Assembly (NCBI RefSeq): GCF_000517025.1
Contig: NZ_KI912096.1
Coordinates: 6,931-62,151, forward strand
Origin: Halonatronum saccharophilum DSM 13868
GTDB taxonomy: Bacteria; Bacillota; Halanaerobiia; Halobacteroidales; Halobacteroidaceae
Direction of reading: 5' to 3'
DNA length: 55,221 bases
Part shown: piece by piece, positions 51,475-55,221 of the stretch
Layout: every line of letters starts with the position of its first letter
Position numbering within the stretch: position 1 is the first letter of the stretch
The notes under the pieces: generated by a model
The model's input: only the letters and a program-made list of their open reading frames with translations
Databases searched by the model: none
What the model was told of the DNA's origin: nothing
Program-made: the position numbers and the translations under genes

Positions 51475-51515
51475 AAGGTAAATTCATGCATTTATGCAGG
51501 GGTTTACCTTTTTTT
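51475..51515 (+). terminator. Intrinsic terminator between sspA and sspE
   Basis: AAGGTAAA pairs with TTTACCTT, with an inner TGCAT/ATGCA stem, followed by seven T residues. It lies 30 bases before sspE, so sspE expression must come from read-through or its own promoter. Confidence 0.88.
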
Positions 51516-51545
51516 ATATAATTACATAATAAAAGGAGGGGTTTG

Positions 51546-53834
51546 ATGAAAGAGTATTTGAAAGAAGGATATAGTTTGGAAAATATATTAGAAAAGATTG
51601 TTGGTGAAAAAAATGATAGTGCAATATTAAATAACAATTTAGAAGCTGTTTTACCTAATTTTCAAAGAGAATATAAATGGGATCAAAAGCAGCAAAAGAA
51701 GTTATTAGCTTCATTTTTAGTTAATATTCCGATAGGAAGTTTTTTGTTTTTAAAAGGAAGAAAGGACACTTTTTCTGCTAAAGAAATTGGATATAGACAA
51801 TTAGCTATAGATTCAGAAAGAATTGGAAATGATCATAATGAATGTTTGTATTTGTTAGATGGTCAACAAAGATTAACAGCTTTGTATACTATGTTTTTCG
51901 ATTTTATAGGCTATCATATTAATTTAAAGAATAGTAAATCCTATATAACATATGAATCAGTTCCTAAATCTTTAAGAAACAGGTGGTTTTTGAATTTGAA
52001 TCCAGATATAGATGGTGAAAAGAATGTTTTTGGATATGAATATTTAAAGTTCGATGAAACAATTTTCGAAGAAAAAGAACCGGAAGATATTTTGGATTAT
52101 ATCGTTTATAAGAATATAGTATTAAGTAAGGAAAAAGGTGAATGGTATCACCCTTCAAGTGAAGAAAAGAAATTTGATGATTTAAATTTTCATTCAGGTA
52201 ATTTAATCATACCGATATATTATTTATATGAAAAAATAATAAAAGAACAAGAACCAAATACACTTATGCATAAAATGATTAGAAAAGTAGGTGAGGCTAG
52301 AAAAGAAGTTATAATAGATGAGATTATTAGATGCTGCAGAGAGGATGATGAAGAAAAACTAGAGGAAATATATATAAAAGTGTTGAAACCTTATGATATA
52401 GAAATAGAAGAAGTAAGAGAGTTTTATTTAAATAGTAAGAATGAAAATAAAATAGAAGATAGAATCAGAGATGCATTTAGTTTGCATATTAATAATTGGG
52501 TTAAAGATATTATTAGTTTTTTAAAAGCAAGGCTTAGGAATGATTTATCAGCATTTATATTGCCCGAAAAGGAAATCGGAAGAGCGATAACAATATTTGA
52601 AAATATGAATAGAGGTGGTGTAGAATTAGATACGTATGACTTAATCGTTGCTAAAGCTGCTAGAAAGCTAGATGAATCATTAACAAAATTAATAGAAGAT
52701 AGAATAAATTTAAAAGTTCAAATACCTAAAGAAATTATTAAGATAGATAAGTCAAATATAAGTTCAAAGATTGAGGATAAAGTTAATATATATAATGATA
52801 GTAAATTAGAATTTAATTTTAATAATTTTGAAAAGGTTTATGACCATTCAGAACTTAACAATTCTCGAATAAAAAAACAGTTTTTAAATTTGTTATCTAT
52901 TTTTAATTATGTAGATAAGAAAAAAGAATTATTAAAAACGGAACATTTAAGAAGAAAGAAGAAATTATCTTTAAATGCTTCTGATATTTCATTAAATTAT
53001 GAAGAAGCAATAGATTCACTTATTAAAGGATATAGCTTTATGCATTATAGATTAGGAATCACTAAAGTTACTGATGTAAATTATAGGTTAATGGTTTTGC
53101 CTATTTCATATTGCTTTAGAAATGGTTGGTTTGAAAGTGATAAGGCCAAAGAAAAATATGATAAAATAGAATATTGGTACTGGGTATCACTATTTAGTGG
53201 TAGGTATGCAAATAGGCAGTCCCAGAGATGTGTAAGTGATATTATTGAATTAGAAAATTGGATACAAGGTAAAAGTGATGGAAGTTTCATAATAGATTTT
53301 GAAGAAAAAGTATTTAATTTTGAAGGCTATTCAGATGAAAGTTTACTAACTAGAAAGGATAATAAAATAGATATATCAACTGCAATTATAGATGGTATTA
53401 ATCAATATATAATTTCTAATAGTCCAAAAGACTTATATAAACCAGATCAAAGAATATCCGCTTGGGATATTGCTAATAAAGAAATTGAAAAAGAAAATCA
53501 TCATATAATACCTAAAAAGTCTCTTCCTGAAACATTAAGGGAGGATTCTGATATAAAAGAAAAGATAGAATCTCCTCTAAATAAAACTCCTATTTTAGGT
53601 AATACAAATAATAAGATTAGCAATTCTAAATTAGAGGAATATATTAAACCAATAGTAGAAAATGAAAATGCAGAAGGTCATATATTACGAGGACACTGTA
53701 TTCCAGGCTATATAAATAATTTGATTGATGTAGATAACTTAGATGATTATGAAAATGTTATTGATACACTATTAGAAGAAAGATTTAAGGATTTAAGAAA
53801 AGGAGTTATATCTGAATTAAAAGAGCTTAGATAA
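51546..53834 (+). CDS. sspE: SspE-like DUF262/DUF1524 restriction effector
   Basis: About 762 residues. The N-terminal DUF262 (ParB-like nucleotide-hydrolysing) domain has LPNFQREYKWDQKQQ and the DGQQRLTAL signature (near 105-113), with MNRGGVELDTYDLIVAKA further on. The C-terminal DUF1524 HNH nuclease has ENHHIIPKKSL (near 650) and NKTPILGNTNNKISN. SspE senses phosphorothioate in its own DNA and nicks incoming phage DNA. ATG 51546 follows AAGGAGGGG. A terminator precedes it, unlike the rest of the operon. Other DUF262/DUF1524 proteins (GmrSD-type) share these domains, but position and size favour SspE. Confidence 0.87.
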   Translation: MKEYLKEGYSLENILEKIVGEKNDSAILNNNLEAVLPNFQREYKWDQKQQKKLLASFLVNIPIGSFLFLKGRKDTFSAKEIGYRQLAIDSERIGNDHNECLYLLDGQQRLTALYTMFFDFIGYHINLKNSKSYITYESVPKSLRNRWFLNLNPDIDGEKNVFGYEYLKFDETIFEEKEPEDILDYIVYKNIVLSKEKGEWYHPSSEEKKFDDLNFHSGNLIIPIYYLYEKIIKEQEPNTLMHKMIRKVGEARKEVIIDEIIRCCREDDEEKLEEIYIKVLKPYDIEIEEVREFYLNSKNENKIEDRIRDAFSLHINNWVKDIISFLKARLRNDLSAFILPEKEIGRAITIFENMNRGGVELDTYDLIVAKAARKLDESLTKLIEDRINLKVQIPKEIIKIDKSNISSKIEDKVNIYNDSKLEFNFNNFEKVYDHSELNNSRIKKQFLNLLSIFNYVDKKKELLKTEHLRRKKKLSLNASDISLNYEEAIDSLIKGYSFMHYRLGITKVTDVNYRLMVLPISYCFRNGWFESDKAKEKYDKIEYWYWVSLFSGRYANRQSQRCVSDIIELENWIQGKSDGSFIIDFEEKVFNFEGYSDESLLTRKDNKIDISTAIIDGINQYIISNSPKDLYKPDQRISAWDIANKEIEKENHHIIPKKSLPETLREDSDIKEKIESPLNKTPILGNTNNKISNSKLEEYIKPIVENENAEGHILRGHCIPGYINNLIDVDNLDDYENVIDTLLEERFKDLRKGVISELKELR

Positions 53835-53867
53835 TAATTATTTTTTTCTTGATATAATCAATAAAAT

Positions 53868-53917
53868 TACCAGGTTAGGCTAACCACTTTGTTAGAGAAT
53901 GTTGGCCCGACCTGGTA
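53868..53917. repeat. Long imperfect palindrome (hairpin)
   Basis: TACCAGGT/ACCTGGTA (8 bp, perfect) and an inner GGCTAAC/GTTGGCC (one G-U), with 2-base spacers on each side and a 16-base loop. It lies between two convergent genes. It could be a bidirectional terminator, but neither side has a long T-run, or a mobile palindromic element. Confidence 0.7.
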
Positions 53918-53928
53918 CTTATTACGAT

Positions 53929-54543
53929 TTAGAGAAATTCCATTATCCCTTCTAATCTCTCCTTCATTACAGCTGAGCCTAAAAAGTTATCGTCTTTTAC
54001 TTCCTTTTGGTTATAAAAGTTAAAGACCATCTCCTCTGGCCAACTCATACTTATCCCATCAATATCTTTACTATAGATATCCCAATTCTTCAACTTCCAG
54101 GTATCCCTTGGTGTATTCCTTTTAGTTAACCTTCTTTTTTCAGCTTCCCTACCGGCCAGTACATGTACTACCTTGATATCAATATCCTTCAAGTCCCGCT
54201 TACTTCTAACTTCCTCCTCAAGCCAGTTCTCATCCTGTATCTCCTTTAAGAAGGGTGCTGATAGGATCACATCATTACCAAGCTTTAGATTCTCTTCGGC
54301 TACATCCATAAGTATCTGATATTCGTAGGGCCTGATATTAGCTAGATAAAACTCCGACTCTCGATCCCAGGTTGGGAGGCCATTGACCTCCAGTAGCTTC
54401 TCGGTAAAGACCCGTGTCAGAGCATTCTTGTCAAGGTATGTATAATTTAATTTCTCTGCTAATACCTCACCAACTGTACTCTTACCTGATCCTGCAACCC
54501 CAACCATAAAGATTAGGGATGGATTATTATTTGCTTTATTCAT
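53929..54543 (-). CDS. P-loop kinase-like ATPase (AAA_33 type)
   Basis: About 204 residues with Walker A MVGVAGSGKSTVGE near 12-25, an Asp in YLDKNAL, a DVILSAPFLKE segment and an Arg-rich lid (REAEKRRLTKRN), as in small zeta-toxin/kinase-like AAA_33 proteins. The substrate is unknown. GAGGGAGTGAGAAG precedes ATG 54543, which is preferred over the upstream in-frame ATG. The base usage is more G+C-balanced than that of the ssp genes, so it is probably host DNA or from another source. It converges on sspE. Confidence 0.8.
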   Translation of the reverse strand: MNKANNNPSLIFMVGVAGSGKSTVGEVLAEKLNYTYLDKNALTRVFTEKLLEVNGLPTWDRESEFYLANIRPYEYQILMDVAEENLKLGNDVILSAPFLKEIQDENWLEEEVRSKRDLKDIDIKVVHVLAGREAEKRRLTKRNTPRDTWKLKNWDIYSKDIDGISMSWPEEMVFNFYNQKEVKDDNFLGSAVMKERLEGIMEFL

Positions 54544-54972
54544 CTTCTCACTCCCTCTATAAATTAAATTTATCTCACTCATGCTCACTTATTCTTAGAA
54601 ATTTATTTTCTTATAAAAAAGTAATATGGATTTAATTATTAAAACCAATTAATATTTGGAATTGCAAGGATAAAGTAATCTAAAAACTTAACTATTATTT
54701 TTAAAAAATATGGTCGCTTATTGGAACTCCACATTTCCATGGTAGTTTAACCTCCCATATCTCTCAGGATCTATGTCCCTACATTCCTTCGTTCTACCTA
54801 TCCATGGGTGGAGGCTGGATATGCTCCTCGACAGGGTCTATGCCCATATTGAAATAATTAATTCCAGCTCTTCCAGTCTTCCTTTTTCAAAGTACTTAAT
54901 CTAAGAAAAACAAACATAAATAATTGATCTATATTATAAAATTTACATTCCAATAATTCATTTTAAATATCT
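54544..54972 (-). other. Gene-free region with a GC-richer, possibly structured stretch
   Basis: No intact gene is seen. Bases 54715-54860 are richer in G+C than their flanks and carry matched CCATGG-containing blocks (CCATGGTAG... near 54738 and CCATGGGTGG near 54811). The stretch lies about 110 bases beyond the end of an IS110-family transposase remnant on the same (minus) strand. It may be part of that element's end; see findings. The rest is A+T-rich and featureless. Confidence 0.4.
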
Positions 54973-55221
54973 TTAAGCAGCTCCCTGTAAATTTGAACGT
55001 TTGATATTTCTAAATAATTTTTCACCATCATACTTTTCTTTTTCTTCCATAAAGCAAACAATATTCTAATCAATTTGCAACATAGAGCTACTAGGGATTG
55101 TTTTTCTTAAGGGGTTTTTAGAGCGTGTTGTGTAGTATTGATGTAGCTCTTTAAATTCATTATTCTTTGCTACCAGAGGCAGCATCACCCTATACAATAA
55201 AGATCTCAATTTCGCTCTTCC
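54973..55221 (-). pseudogene. Decayed C-terminal end of an IS110-family transposase, runs off the window
   Basis: Read on the minus strand from the window end, one frame gives GRAKLRSLLYRVMLPLVAKN then EFKELHQYYTTRSKNPL. A shift is then needed to read QSLVALCCKLIRILFALW, and another to read EKEKYDGEKLFRNIKR and the stop. These blocks are the conserved C-terminal part of IS110/IS116/IS902 transposases. At least two frameshifts show it is dead. Confidence 0.75.

Overview
The window looks like low-GC, Gram-positive (Bacillota) DNA. It is A+T-rich, has strong purine-rich AGGAGGTGAT-type ribosome binding sites, frequent GTG/TTG starts, and a Spo0E-like sporulation gene. Abundant intergenic heptamers and CCACGAAT-type repeats fit a halophilic anaerobe (Halanaerobiales-like), but that placement is inference. 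Almost the whole window is mobile or accessory DNA.

Layout. (1) 1-1062: debris at the left edge, with a decayed dnaC-like fragment, a small membrane ORF and a 26-codon ORF that may be a host gene cut by integration. (2) 1066-8534: phage-type integration, control and replication. This comprises a large serine recombinase, an ImmA/Xre pair facing a Cro-like gene across a two-operator switch, an ORF6N protein, a DnaD-like initiator that carries four 15-bp iterons inside its gene, a DnaC-type loader, a late-regulator-like protein and a Spo0E-like phosphatase. (3) 8648-21388: cargo. It holds a GGDEF cyclase, a WYL regulator, and a compact locus of two dynamin-like GTPases, a small protein with a predicted -1 frameshift site, a HerA-type ATPase with a glycine zipper, a WHH/HNH nuclease and an SMI1/KNR4 immunity-like protein. 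An SF1 helicase with a RelE/ParE-like N-terminus follows. (4) 21754-34544: an HK97-type packaging, head and lysis module (terminase, portal, protease, capsid, connector, holin, amidase) with no recognisable tail gene. It is interrupted by a large GC-rich, highly structured non-coding RNA candidate (about 26345-27070) and by many GGGATAA heptamer arrays that often supply the stop codons of the genes before them. (5) 34952-53834: a phosphorothioate (PT) defence island in the order sspF-G-H-D-B-C-A-E. One single-strand PT modification module is paired with both known effector types, SspFGH and SspE. (6) 53868-55221: a long hairpin, a P-loop kinase-like gene and a decayed IS110-family transposase end that runs off the window.

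How the parts may work together. The left module integrates, represses and replicates the element. The head module could package it, and the missing tail suggests either a decayed prophage or a capsid-forming satellite that borrows tails. The Spo0E and GGDEF genes could steer host sporulation and lifestyle. The dynamin/HerA/nuclease locus and the Ssp island look like defence or competition cargo. The main candidates for something undescribed are the dynamin-HerA-WHH locus with its predicted frameshift, and the large structured RNA. The Ssp components are known families in a rich combination. All assignments are by motif reading; no database search was run.
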